A DNA stretch of 64,000 bases, from NCBI RefSeq assembly GCF_028583425.1, contig NC_072801.1, positions 59,411,766-59,475,765 on the forward strand, in the 5' to 3' direction. Shown piece after piece: positions 26,430 through 38,800 of the stretch. Position 1 is the stretch's first letter. Every line of letters begins with the position of its first letter. The DNA comes from Eublepharis macularius. Its lineage: Eukaryota; Chordata; Lepidosauria; Squamata; Eublepharidae. The translations under genes and the position numbers were made by a program. A model generated the notes under the pieces. The model ran no database searches. It had not been told where the DNA came from and saw only the letters and a program-made list of their open reading frames with translations.

Positions 26430-27270
26430 AAAAAAATGTGCTCAGTGTCTTAAATTTGGTCACTGAGCCAGAGTGTAAGCAAGCTCCAGGGTCAGCCCAA
26501 GGTTCTGGTGTGGACCATCTGGCTTATCAGATGTTTGAAGGAGAAGATCAGAGGGGTCAGGGGTTACGGCTTACACAGGCTCCACTCGACGAACCCCTAG
26601 TAAATTTGAGAGTGGGGCAGCAAGTTTATAAAGCTCTTGTTGATTCTGGTGCTTTGTATTCAACCCTTCCAATATTCCAAAGGGAGCTTCTTCCCCGGAA
26701 TACCAAGTACCAATAGTTGGGGTAGAAGGGTAAGTTACTACACAACCCTCCAAACTCTTCATTTTCTGTCAGACTGTAAATCTGATTTTAAATGGCAATT
26801 GAGTTACTCATCCTGACTGTTAATTCCCTGCTGCCCAGTGCTACTTAGAGGCAGGGACCTTCTGTGTAAGCTTGGTGTAACTCTGTCATTTAGCAAAGAG
26901 GGAATGACGTTGGATTTTCCCAAAGCACAAGCAGCTATTTATCTTATGGCTTTAATGTCTACCACACACCCACAATCAATTTTACCTGTAGTAGACCCCT
27001 GTGTGTGGGCACAGAATGGGCAACCAGGACTGATTAAAGTAGCTCAGCCCATCATTATTGAATTAAAGCCTGAAGTTGTCCTAGGAAAACAAAGACAATA
27101 CCCACTGGCCCAAGACGGGACTTGGCGCCAGTTATACAACAACTTACCAAGAAAGGGCATTTAGAACCCTGTAACTCTTCTTGAAATACACCCATTTCAG
27201 CAGTTCCAAAGGGGCCCAACAAACAGAAACCTCCTGCTTCAATGTGTAGATGATTTTCTTTTCTGGGGGA
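26430..27270 (+). mobile_element. Endogenous retrovirus fragment, gamma/epsilon-like protease to start of RT (fossil)
   Basis: Plus-strand frames show a retroviral protease-like LVDSGALYSTL preceded by PLVNLRVGQQV, as in gammaretrovirus protease (known pattern VDTGA). Further on, ELKPEVVLGKQRQYPL and KGILEPCNSS resemble the N-terminal part of gammaretroviral reverse transcriptase. It is broken, with several breaks, and lacks LTRs, gag, most of pol and env. The matching flank of gene C lacks it, so it is specific to block 1 or was lost from block 2. Confidence 0.65.
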
Positions 27271-27299
27271 GACCTCTGAGCTTGTCAAGAGTGCTACAA

Positions 27300-28566
27300 T
27301 AGTAGTGAGGAGCCCGAGTGTTGATTATCTTGATCTTGGTCCCTAGAGAGACATCCTGGAAGACTGCCAAGCAATTCAATTGTTAAAGCAAGGCTGAAAA
27401 ACCCATCCAGCTTTTTCAAGTGCCACCATCAAAATATGTATTGTTTGAATTTCCAGGGAAGAACTTAGGCCCTTTGAAATATTTCCTCAGAAACCCTACA
27501 GAACGCGTGAGGTTCCAAACAAATAGCTATGTGTTCCGCAAAACAGCTCTCAGTCCCTCCTGCCCGTCTCCCCTCTTTGGTGGACTTGGCAGCTGAAGTC
27601 ATCAGTCAGCTTAAATCTCTCAGAGGGCCTGGAAACTGAATTTTAAAAACAGTTCACCACAATTAGAACGTTTTTTGATGATTTAGCAAAGCATATGAAA
27701 GGGGTGGAGATGGCTACGTAATAGCTGAAGGGAAGGCTTGGAAAAATCTGTCAAGCATGCTGCCACTTGTGTCTGTCTTTTGAACACAAAATGGACACGT
27801 GGTACCTCATGGCAGACTATTTGTTAGCCTTTGACATACTTGAGGTAAAAGCTGCAATTTGCTTTGGATATGTTCCTTGTGTTGAAAACAGGTTACAAGA
27901 ACTATCCCTATCAGCGATGGTTCAAATTTTGGGAAGGGCAGGGGGGAGACTGGAGGTGGCAAGGTTTCTGTTTTAATAGGAGGTGAAGCTACACCTGCTG
28001 ATTTTCAACCTATTGTAAAGTTCTTGAAGCCCAGGCTACCAGAATGCAAAGCAGTAATCATACTTCTGGATACATTATCTGACACTAGAACTGTGAGCCT
28101 GTGGCTGGAGACTTGTCTCGACCTCTCAGAAGAGCCAAAATGCAATGTGTTTGTGGGTCAGTGGTGCACAGTGACCTTTCTTCTCAGGGATACTTAAAGC
28201 AACTTACATCTTTTCTCCATTTCATCTTCACAATAACAACTCCGTGAGGTAGGTTAGGCTTGGAGAAAAATATCCAGTCCCTTTCATAGAAGTTTAATAG
28301 GTAAAAATGGGCAGCTAAAGCTTTTCATAGCATGGAGGTGAATAACGTCCCTGGGTAAATAGCATCTATTTGACTCATATTAAAGGGACAGGACATTATT
28401 TACTCCAGGCAGTAGGCTTGAGTAATAGTACCCTGCCTATTCTCTTTGCGCTTTATACTTTTCCTGGGAGAATGCCCCTGGGAGCTGCCATTGCCCCATT
28501 GGGGAAACCTACATATATCCAACAGTACATATAACTTTCCCCAACTGGCAAATAGAGGCCAGGATT
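27300..28566. other. Right end of block 1, no gene
   Basis: 27310-27660 matches 63640-64000. It begins with a fragment of a BovB/RTE-type LINE in reverse ('gattatcttgatcttggtcc'). At 27815-28120 a segment resembles 52455-52760 in intron 1 of gene C ('ggttacaagaactatcccta'), an unclassified dispersed repeat. The last part has no recognised feature. Confidence 0.5.
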
Positions 28567-28915
28567 TCAATCAGGCCCATGCATGCTTGGGAATAAAATT
28601 CCCAACTGGGAACTCTCAGAACACATCCATATGATGTCAGTATGGGGGGTATGGATTTTTAAATGTGTGAATCAGCCCTAAATGAAACATGTTCAGAGAC
28701 AGTAAACCTGTGAATATCAGTGCTGGTGCTAACAGCAGTGGGAGGCTTGGCTCTCTCTGCTATATTTGTAGACCATCAGAGGACATCTAGTTTGCCACTG
28801 TGTGATGCAGATTCTAGATGGACCACTTAGTCTGACCAAGCATGGCTGCTCTCATGTACTTATGAAACATGCCCTCATTCTGCAACTGAAATCCAGCACG
28901 AGGGTAAGTGGATTT

Positions 28916-29126
28916 TTTGCAGTGGTGGAGTGCCTTCAAGTCATGCCTGACTTATGGTGGGGTTTTCATGGCAAGAGACTAACACAGGTGGTTTGCCATT
29001 GTCTGCCGCTGCAACCCTGGTCTTTGCAGGAGGTCTCCTAGCCAATCACTAACCAAGGCCGACCCTGCTTAGCTTCTGAGAGCTGACAAAATCAGGTTCA
29101 CTTGGGCTATCCAAGTCAGGGCAAGT
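28916..29126 (-). mobile_element. 5S rRNA-derived SINE, block 2 copy of 1847-2056
   Basis: It has the same layout as the block 1 copy ('gaccctgcttagcttctgag', 'gtggtttgccattgtctgcc'), placed equally upstream of gene B. It was duplicated with the block rather than inserted separately. Confidence 0.65.
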
Positions 29127-29750
29127 GGCTTTATTTAATTGGGCAAAAAATTTTCACTCATCTATTTTTTCATGACACAAGTAGGACAAAACAAGTAATA
29201 TGCTCCAAAACTTAACAACAAAATCCTCCAAGACATCATTTTATTTTTGATAATATGGAGATAGAAAACAAGATACAAATATCTGATGATAAAGCAAAGA
29301 AACCACGGCATCTTTGATGCTAACTAATTAAACTAATCTCAAAAAAACTTGCTTGTCAGCTAAAGTCAATGTCATTTAATAAAGGCACTCCGCCTAGGGT
29401 TGCCAATTGTGGCTTGGGAAATTCCTGGAGATTGTTCTCTGCAGTCTGGGATCAACCGTAATTCCAGGAGAACTCCAGGCCCCACCTGGAGGTTGGCAAA
29501 CATACTCTGATTGCCTTTCTGAAAGGAGTGACAGATTTGAACTGGACTTTTGTAGGGACATGGAGTTGTTCCCTTGCATAAAAAAAAAACCCTGCACAAC
29601 TTCTGTCTATAATGAGTTTTCAAATAATAGTTCTTGACAGAGACTTTGAAATATGGCCAGCTTGTAAAATTAGGCAAGGGAGGGTGGGGTGCTCCAAACC
29701 TCCCTAGGCAAGTGGCACGTTACTTCAACAGAGTTCTCAAGAGTGCTAGG

Positions 29751-29763
29751 ACTACGTTTCCCG
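29751..29763 (+). promoter_or_regulatory. ZNF143/THAP11-type motif upstream of gene B
   Basis: ACTACGTTTCCCG fits ACTAYRNNNCCCR and starts 122 bp before the ATG, the same spacing as in gene A. Both changes from gene A (A to G twice) fall at positions where the consensus allows a purine. One creates a CpG inside the motif. Confidence 0.58.
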
Positions 29764-29872
29764 GCATTCTCAAGATATGGAGCATGCTCTGTGGGGGAAA
29801 GCAGTGTAATAACTTGAACTGGGCCATCAGTTCCCTTTCATTCCTGAGGAAGACCTGTGTGGAACAGCCAGC

Positions 29873-32800
29873 ATGACAACTAGATTGCGGTACCAGGGCA
29901 AGGTGGTTATAGTGACAGGGGGCACTGCAGGCATTGGTTTGGCGATGGTCAGAGAATTTGGTAAGAATGGAAGCAGTGGGGGGTGGTGGGGTTGAACAGG
30001 TTTTGCAAACAGGAGCTAAATGAAGATAAAATTTCTGCTCCGGAAAACTTGCTCCCTAGACCAGATGTGCAGGGAAATTAAGAATAGGAGAACCTGCTGT
30101 TTATATGCAGAAACCAAGTGGAGCCTTGTTGCATCTTAAAATTCATTGTGGCATGGTTCTGATTTTTGTATTCTGCTAATATCTCCCAGATGCTGTCTTC
30201 TGGAATATATTTAAGCAATATATGTGTCTCCCTTTTTCTGGCAAGGTGTAACGAAAGGGAAAGGTTTAGCTGTTTAATATTTGCCCAGGATGCTGCAGTT
30301 AAAAAGAAGACTCTGTTGAAGGGGCATGGTTGCATAGGAAGTGCAGACTTGAAAGAAGATTGGAACCTGGCGCCTGTACATCTTTAATGTGTAGAAGAAG
30401 GAATAAGAAGGGCAGATCTGCAGAGCAATTCTCAACATCCTTCTACCACTGAAGTCCCCTGTGGAACTTCAGTGGTAGAAGGAAAAGTTCTACCTCTTCT
30501 ATATGTGAAAGAGTCCGTTGCTAATGTGGGTTTCTTGAGGTGACTTGACTGGCCAGCATGGAGAAGAGGATGCTGGATTGGATGGATCTTGAGTGATCCA
30601 GTGGGACTCTTCTTCTTGATGGATGAAACTATTCCAAATGTCACCTCTTCTGCTGCTGTTAAAAGTTCCTGTAGAAAGAGCTGCAGCACATCTCCCATCG
30701 TTTAGTCAGGGGGGATTCATTGTTTGTATGTGGGGTACGAAGCAGGTGCCAGGAAAGTAGTCAGGGTATTGTTGCTCCAGCATCTTTTTGAGTGCAGAGG
30801 CTGGATATGCTCCATATCTTATCCAGGACTGATGAAAAATTTCTAGTTCTGAAATCTAAATTATTTTATTACAGGAATGATGGAGAGCTTCAGTTGTGGC
30901 CTGATAAAAATGGGAAAATAATGGAAATGTCTAAAAGCTGCAAAAGAAAGGGGTGGGGCCCCAAATAAGTTCTAAGTGATTCAGAAGAAGACTTCAATCT
31001 GATTTTGACAAAAGAATCTTCCCCGGGGGAAGCATTGAAGTAATATACAACTCCCAGCCCTTCCCTGCTCGGTATTCACATAGACTGTGTTCTCGTAAAA
31101 TGAATGTGGCAATGTCCACAAATTTCCGAGGACACGTTGATTTCTTTGTAACTCATGCAAGAGGAGGTGCTGATTTGTTTTCCAGTTGAACTGATCTGTG
31201 CTGGAGTAACAGTGATGGTCACGGGGTGAGAAACAGATTTTGGAATAGAGTAAGGGAGCTGGCTGTGAAATTCTTCAAAGTACTAGGCTGGCTTCCAGGG
31301 GCACATTCATTAAGGACAATTGTCAACTTGTTCGAACAGGCCATCTTATTATTTGAAATGCAGTGCTTTTCAAAGACACGTTCATAAATTGGATTGCCAG
31401 GGACTACTGAGTGTACAGAAATCAAGCCTTTGAGGAATATGTGGCTAGACCTTGTAGGCGCCACACCCAAATTAGTGCGTACCTGAGGGCATGAACTTCC
31501 CCACTTCTGAGACCTTGTTAATGGGTCCTGCCAAAGGGTTTGAGCCCTCAGGTGTGGCACTTTGGCACAGTCATTGGGTGTAGGGAAAGGATGACTCTTG
31601 GTTTGTTCTAGAGTTCAAGAACTACCTATGGAGTTCTTCCTGTACTGAGAGTGAAAACCACTTTGTTGAAATGGCATTTGTAAGATGTTAAGAAGACCTA
31701 AATGCAGGAAAGGTGGGATATAATTTGTTAAACAAAGAATCAAGTGATGCAGATCCATGTGTAACATTTTGTCTTCCTTTCACCCCTCCCCCCTGCCCAT
31801 TTTCCTCTTCTCAGCTCGCCAAGGATCCATGGTGGTATTCTGTGCACCAAAATCTGAAGGTGAGACTAGAGACTCTCCCCCCCCCCAAACCCTGATGACA
31901 GGCTGATTACCAAAAGATGGAGTTCATAGGGTAGAGACTCCATCACAGTGATACGTTACTTGTGTGTTCTCCTCTCTTCCCATTCACGCTGTCTCCACTC
32001 TGGATTGAGTACAGTGCAGAAAGAGCCTCAGTTGTGCCCCACGCACATACTGTTACTCCAGATAGAAATGGTCCAGGGAAGAAAATAGTTGGCCCATTTC
32101 TGGTGGAAGAACACATAGCCACATGGTTTTCTCCAATGGATCAAATACTGCCCCCTCCCTATGACTCTATCAGGGATAACATTAGTGGGGAGGGGAGGCT
32201 GGTCCCAATCCACAGCAGGACCTGTGCAGCTGAAAATAGAGAATACGCAAGTAATATGTGACTGATGGAGTTCACAGGATGGAGCTGGGATCCTCCTCTC
32301 ATGAATCCTGTCTTGGAAACTTTATGTTATCAGTCTGGCTAATGTCATGGGAATATGAGAGGTGGGAGCAAACACAGTAGATGAGAATTATGCAGGTGAG
32401 GGAAAGGAGGGCAACGTGAAGAATTTTTGCCCTGACAGAGACAGAAAGGACTAAGGCAAGATCTAAGTTTCTGTTGCATCACTTGGAAACTGTATAATAC
32501 ACATAAATGAGCAGTTGAGTGCAAAAAAAAATCAACAGGTGTTCACTACTGAACAACTAAGACTTAAGTGCTCAATAGATTTGTGGTGGTGTCTGATCTG
32601 TGTTAACAAGCATTTTCTTTGAGAGTATCATCTGCTGAATTTACACTTGTATATAAAATGCATAGACACATAATGTATTTTGTATAATGTAAAATACACA
32701 GACACTGTATAACAGTATATAACTTTCCATGTCTCCATTTGAGACCCTGGAGAGCTGCAGCCAGTCAGAGTAGACCTGGATGGGCCAATGGTCTGGCTTA

Positions 32801-35800
32801 GTAGAAAACAAAACAGTTTTATGAGTTCATGTGTATGTTGATCAGTTGCAAATTGGTACTGATTGAATGCTGTGGGAGTAATTCAGAAGAGGTGTGTCCT
32901 TTTTTCTTTCTTGCAGTGCTGTTGTTATCAATATAGGTTCTTTTAGTATACCATATGTTGCATTTAGTTATATAGGTAACCACAAAACCTCCGGTCCCTG
33001 CCTTCTTAGTACTTACTGTGTAACACTGGCCATGGAGAAAACAACAAAGGGAGGGGAGGGAGAGACTTCCATAACATTAGCAAATGCAGTTGTCTGTACT
33101 GAGAACTCAGGTGGTTGGGACTGAAGATTAAGGGAGAAACCAAAGGCCTATGCCATTTTCTGTTTGCAAATGCTCTCTTCTGTTCCCTTGCAGTGGAGAA
33201 GGGACAAGTAATTCAGAAAGAAATTCAGGATTCTGGGTGCGCAGGGGAAGTCTACTTCCAAGTCTGTGATCTCCGCATTGACAGTGACATTCAGGTAGGT
33301 CAGAACTGGGGTAACAGTCAATGTTCCCTCTAAGCGGTGCAGTGTTGTGAGCCAGAAATCCAATTTGTGAGCAGCAACTTGCAAGTTGTGAGCGCGTCTT
33401 TTCGAAAACCAGAATCCATTTGATTAAAAGACTTTTGATTTAGGTTGTCTGAGGCATTGGTATTGGGTGCCATCAATATGTTGACGACACCCACTTAGGC
33501 ATGTGGTTCTCAAAAGCTTAGGCCTCAATAAAGTTGGTTAGTCTTAAAGATGCTACTGGACTCTTTTTGATTTTGCAACTACAGATTAACACGGCTAACT
33601 CCTCTGGATCTACGGAGAAGAAGAATTGTGCATCATCCAGCCCCGCAATGCACTCACTCTCTGGTTATTCCCTTCTATGTTTTATATAAAAAGGTTTTGT
33701 GAAGCATGCCTGCAAATGGCTCAGACACCATTTCTTTCCATGTGCATCAGTGTATTGGCAACGTTTTCTTTGCATTTTGGACAACATCAGGCAGATGAGC
33801 TTCAGTAAGGGTTCCTCTTTGCCCACAAGCAAATCCTAAACAGAATGTGATGGGCAGTCATCCCTCCCTCTACCTCTGCTCTGTCGATTGGCATTTCCTG
33901 TCTCTTCTGTGTCCAGGTCTGCAGAAAGAAGAAAGCTGGCTGAAGTTGCAGGGGGAGCACCTATTTAGCTTCCAGCTGAGAGCTGCTCATTGGAACAGCC
34001 TGGAATTGGCCTTTAGTCACCCTAGAGGCTTCATGGCTTTAAAACTCTTTCCTTTTCTCTTTGTGAGTTATGGTCATGGAATCTTTGAAATGAAATCAAG
34101 TCATAACGCGTAAAGTCAGCATTGAAGTCCTGCCTTCTCCTTGCTTGCCATTCTGTTTTATTACACTGTATTGCAATGATCTATTCTCCCCTGAAGATAT
34201 AAGCAGAATGCCATTGATGTACAAAAATACTGGTAAAACTGAGGCCGCAGCTCCCCACTCCCCACGGAGTAATTTAACTAGAGGACAGCCTGTCTTACCA
34301 GCACGTGTAAAATTTCCAGCTTCAGACCCTAGCTCTGTCATGAATTTTCCTTGCCATGCAAGTCTTTGTGACTAGGAAGTCAATTTTTTGTGTGCATGTA
34401 AAATAGATTTCCTTAGTCATTAATTTACACACACACAAAAAGAGTATTTCCCTGCCTGGAGCTGGCAACCCTAGGAGTGTGAAACACCACCGCCATCTCT
34501 TCCTCCTCCTCCAGCACCCGCGCTGGGCCAGAGAGGCTGCTCGGTGGGCTGGTGAGAAATAGCATGGGTGCCTGCCGCTGCTGCCACCACCTTTTCCTAC
34601 AGCACTGGGCCAGAGAGGATGCTTGGCGGGCTGGCGAAAGGCCTTGGGAATGCCCACCGTGGCTCCTCTTCCACACCCGGCAACGGGCCTGGGTAAGGCC
34701 GCGCGGATGCCTGCCGCAGCTCTTTCCTCCGAGGGGCTGGGGAAAGGCCGTGTGGGCGGCTGCCGCTGCGCCTCCTCCAGAGCCCAACGAGGGGCTGGGG
34801 AAAGGCCGTGCGGGTGCCCGCCATGACTCTTCTTCCAGAGCCCGGCAAAGGGCCTGGGAAAGGCTGCATGGGCACCTGCCATGGCTCTTCCCCAGAGCCC
34901 GGTGAGGGGCTAGGGAAAGGCTGCCTGGGTGCCTGCCGTGGCTCTTTCCCCCGAGCCCAGCGAGGGGCTGGGGAAAGGCCACACCGGCGCCTGCCGCAGC
35001 TCTTCCCACAGAGCCCAGCGATGGGCTGGGGAAAGGCCACACCGGCGCCTGCCGCAGCTCTTCCCACAGAGCCCAGCGATGGGCTGGGGAAAGGCTGCGC
35101 GGGCACCTGCAGCGTGGGTGCCTGCCACGGCTCTTCCCCCCCCAAGACTGGCGAGGGGCCGGGGAAAGGCAGCGCGGGCGCCTGCCATGGCTCTTTCCCC
35201 GAGCCTGGAGAGGGGCTAGGGAAAGGCAGTGCGGGCGCCTGCTGCGGTGCCTCCTCCAGAGCGCGGCAAGGGGCCGGGGAAAGGCTGCACGGGCGCCTGC
35301 CGCGGCTCCTCCTCCAGTGCCCAGCGCCTTCCATGCGCTGGGGCTTCTCAGATCTGCGCTGAGTTGAGACAATTCCTGCGCCGTAGCGTAGGAGCGCACG
35401 TTCGCGGGAATCCTGGTAACAGTGATTTGGGGGTGCTTCTCTGGCATCTCCAAGATCTGCTGTTTCCTCTCCCTGCTTATAGCAAAAATGGTTATCTGTA
35501 TTCTGATTTGCTGTTATCTAAACTGTGATAACATCCTTCTCTTGGCCCCTTATGCTCCTCTTCTGAAAATTCACATGCTTTCCTGCACACTTTGTCTCCT
35601 GCAGATATGTTTGCAGGCCTATTCAGCTTTGTGTGGCTCTTCAGTCCTGTTGGCTTCTGCATCAGGTTTAAGCTTCTAGTCCTCGCTGATGTAATGGGAT
35701 TCTTGATTCTGTTGTTATCCTTGCCCTGCCTTCGATCTCCTTTTTTCTTTCTCTGCAGAGGTTGGTTTGTGTGACTATAGAGCGTTATGGACGCCTGGAC

Positions 35801-38800
35801 TGCCTGGTGAACAATGCTGGAGACAGTGAGTTATTTGCAAAATTCTTGGGAGTTCTAAGATGAATGTAATGTGTGCATCTACATATGATTGTTGTTTAAA
35901 GACCAAAATAGAGTTGTTCAGTACAGAGAAACTAAAGCTTTCAGGATCATTGTTTATGGTGAAAATAAATTGCAGTCTAATAACAGTGCTGTGACATTCC
36001 CTGGAACTGAAGAGTAGGGGTGTTGCTCTTACTTCAGGCAGCTGCCCCCTTATCTCATCATTGGCCCTCCCGTGCTAGTGCCACCTCCTTATTTCTTTAT
36101 TCCACCTGAGTTTATTGTCCTGCAAATGCTGTGGAGCTGGCGCTCTGGGGTCGATGGCAAGGGGGACAGATAGACACCAAGGAGACAGCTTCGGGCTAGA
36201 TGGTGCTCCTCTGCCTGGCTGTCGGCTGTTTCTCCTGCCTCACTTGCCAGTCTCAGCCCTCCTGGGCATTCGCATCCCCCCTGGCCCACACTTTGGGTCT
36301 GGGGCCTTGGTGCCTTCTACTGAGCATGCCTTCACCAGCTGCCTCCTCTGGGTGCTCCCTGAGCTGGGCACACCATCATGTCCCTCGTCTCATCGCAGGC
36401 TGAGCATTGTGCTTCTAAAATGCGTGCCTCCCATCCAGGAGTGCATGTAGCTCACTTCCTTATGGCCTCCTTCTTCCTCCAGAAGTCTTCGTCACCCCAC
36501 CTTCTCCAAGATTATGAAAAGTCAGCATTTGGCCTTCTGCAATCCTTTCCCATTAGCCTCAGAATTAGAGTGGGGTTTAAACTACTACCTGTTATCTTCT
36601 CCTCTTCTTCCTCCTGCTCTCCAGGAGTGAATCTCAACTTGGCCCTCCCTGTCAATGGCTGCTCCTCCCTGGCTGACAGGTAATGGTGCTACATAGTGAG
36701 ATCCTGAGATAGGATTTGCACTGGTCCACAGTACAGTTCCATAGCCACTACGGTACTCTGGGTGCGAGGTCTTTCTGGTGTTGGGTGATCCATGGTGAGG
36801 ACTGCATTCCACAAATGGGGTACCACTGCTCAGAAATACCTGCCTTTGGTTGTGCTTGCCTTATTTATGGAAGAGAGGGTACAGATAATAGTTCTTGAAG
36901 GCTTTAAGTGGCACTAGAACAAAAGCAAGCTATATATAGTTGTGGACACTTTGTCTCTTCTCAAATATCCTCTCTCATAGAATAAGCTAAGGAAGCTTTT
37001 CTGTATGAGCATCTTCCTCTGAGCTGCAGCAGGTGGCTGTCAGTGCCTTCTTGGTGGTAACACCTGAGTTGTATAACTCCCTGCTTTGAGGAGATTTATT
37101 TTCTCTCCTCAGTACTGGTATTTAGAAGCTTTTTTTTTCCAGAGGCCCTTTGGCTAAAATTTAAAGCTAGAGAAAATAATTATTTTTAATAACAACAACA
37201 ACAACAACAACATTCGATTTATATACTACCCTCCAGGATGACTTAACACCCACTCAGAGCAGTTTACAAAGTATGTTATTATTATCCTCACAACATAACA
37301 CCCTGTGAGGTGGGTGGGGCTGAGAGAGCTAGAAGCTGTGACTGACCCCAGGTCACCCAGCTGGCTTCAAGTGCAGGAGTGAGGAATCAAACCCAGTTCT
37401 CCAGATTAGAGCCCCGCGCTCTTAACCACTGCACCAAATTGGCTCTCTGGCTTTATTCTTCTGTTTGTTTAAAACATGGATATGTTTTAGAGATGTGCTC
37501 AATAGGGCTCACAAGATAAAATAATGAAATCCATTAAAAGCCCAGCTGTGGGAGAATACCCTGCCAATTCTGCAAGCACCATTCCACTTTGAACCTCCAG
37601 GGAGTTTGGGGTGCTCAGCAGGCATCCTGGGTCTCTGCCCTATGGCACAATTCTTTCCCAAGCCCACTTGGCTCCAGGGATGGTGATGGGGAGGCTCGCT
37701 TCTCACTGGGTATCTATGCTGCCACCAGCTGGTCGATTAGAGTATTTCCCACTAAGAGGTGAACATTGCTGTTCTGCTTTCATTCTCCTTCAGAAGGATG
37801 GGAGCCTCTTTATTATTAAAGTCACAACTTATTATATCAGTCTTCCATCATCTTGAGTATTTCTCTGGGCTACTTGCCCCTTTTGATAACTCCATCTAAC
37901 AGCAGCCATACAGATGAATTCACCTGGGATGGACCTTACAGAACACATGAAAATGGGTTAATTCCCATTTAACTCCTCTGTGTTCAGTTATTCCCTCTCT
38001 CTGCCCTCCCCGCTGTAGGTCAGTCCTTTTCTTCTCGCCCTTCCTTGGAAGAGTTACCATCTAGCATTTGGCATCCTCAGTCATCTCCTAGTGGTCTCAT
38101 TCCTGCCAGATAATGGGATGGCCCTTTGATTGCCCTCTGCTGGCCAGGAGCGTTTGGTTAACCTGACCTTAAGTACTGGGTGCTTGAGAGAGCTATCAAC
38201 AGGATGAGTGTGTTTGACAGTAATTAACTGTTCTCCTGTTTCCTGTGCTCGTATTGACAGAGAAACTTCTTGGAATGGATGTGGGGGGGTTGTAGCCCCT
38301 AAACGCTCCATAGTGTGATGTAGCCAAAGTGGAACACATTTCAACACATAGCTAATAAAAGATGTAGAGCATAAAACATCCACCAATCTAAAAAAAAAAC
38401 ATGTTAACTCCCTATTTCATTTTATTTCATTTGTGCATCCATCTGGTGAGTGTTTTTGTCTAATCGATTTGCTGAACTGAGTAGGCGTTTGCATTTTATA
38501 GTCAGAAGATGGGTGAGAATCTGGTCTTACTCTCTGTAGAACTTACTTCTATAAAATCCACTTCCATTTTTACATCTGCTTGATTCTTTTGCAAACAGTT
38601 CTTCCACCCACGAAGATAGATGATGTGACGATCCAAGATTTCCGCAGCCTCGTGGAGCTCAATGTTTTTGGAGTTTTTTTAGGATCGAAGGTGAGTGGAT
38701 TCCATTGGATAAACAGCCGTGCTCTCTTCTCAGGCAATTGTTTGGCTTCAGGCTGAGACTTTTTCTGAAGTCTATTTTCACTGAGTCTTTACATAAGAAA

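Noticed and set aside
34425-35453. Very long open frames (up to 342 codons) on both strands in intron 3 of gene B
   Set aside because: They arise from a GC-rich minisatellite with a unit near 60 bp, a multiple of three. The Pro/Arg/Gly strings follow the DNA unit and sit inside a transposon.
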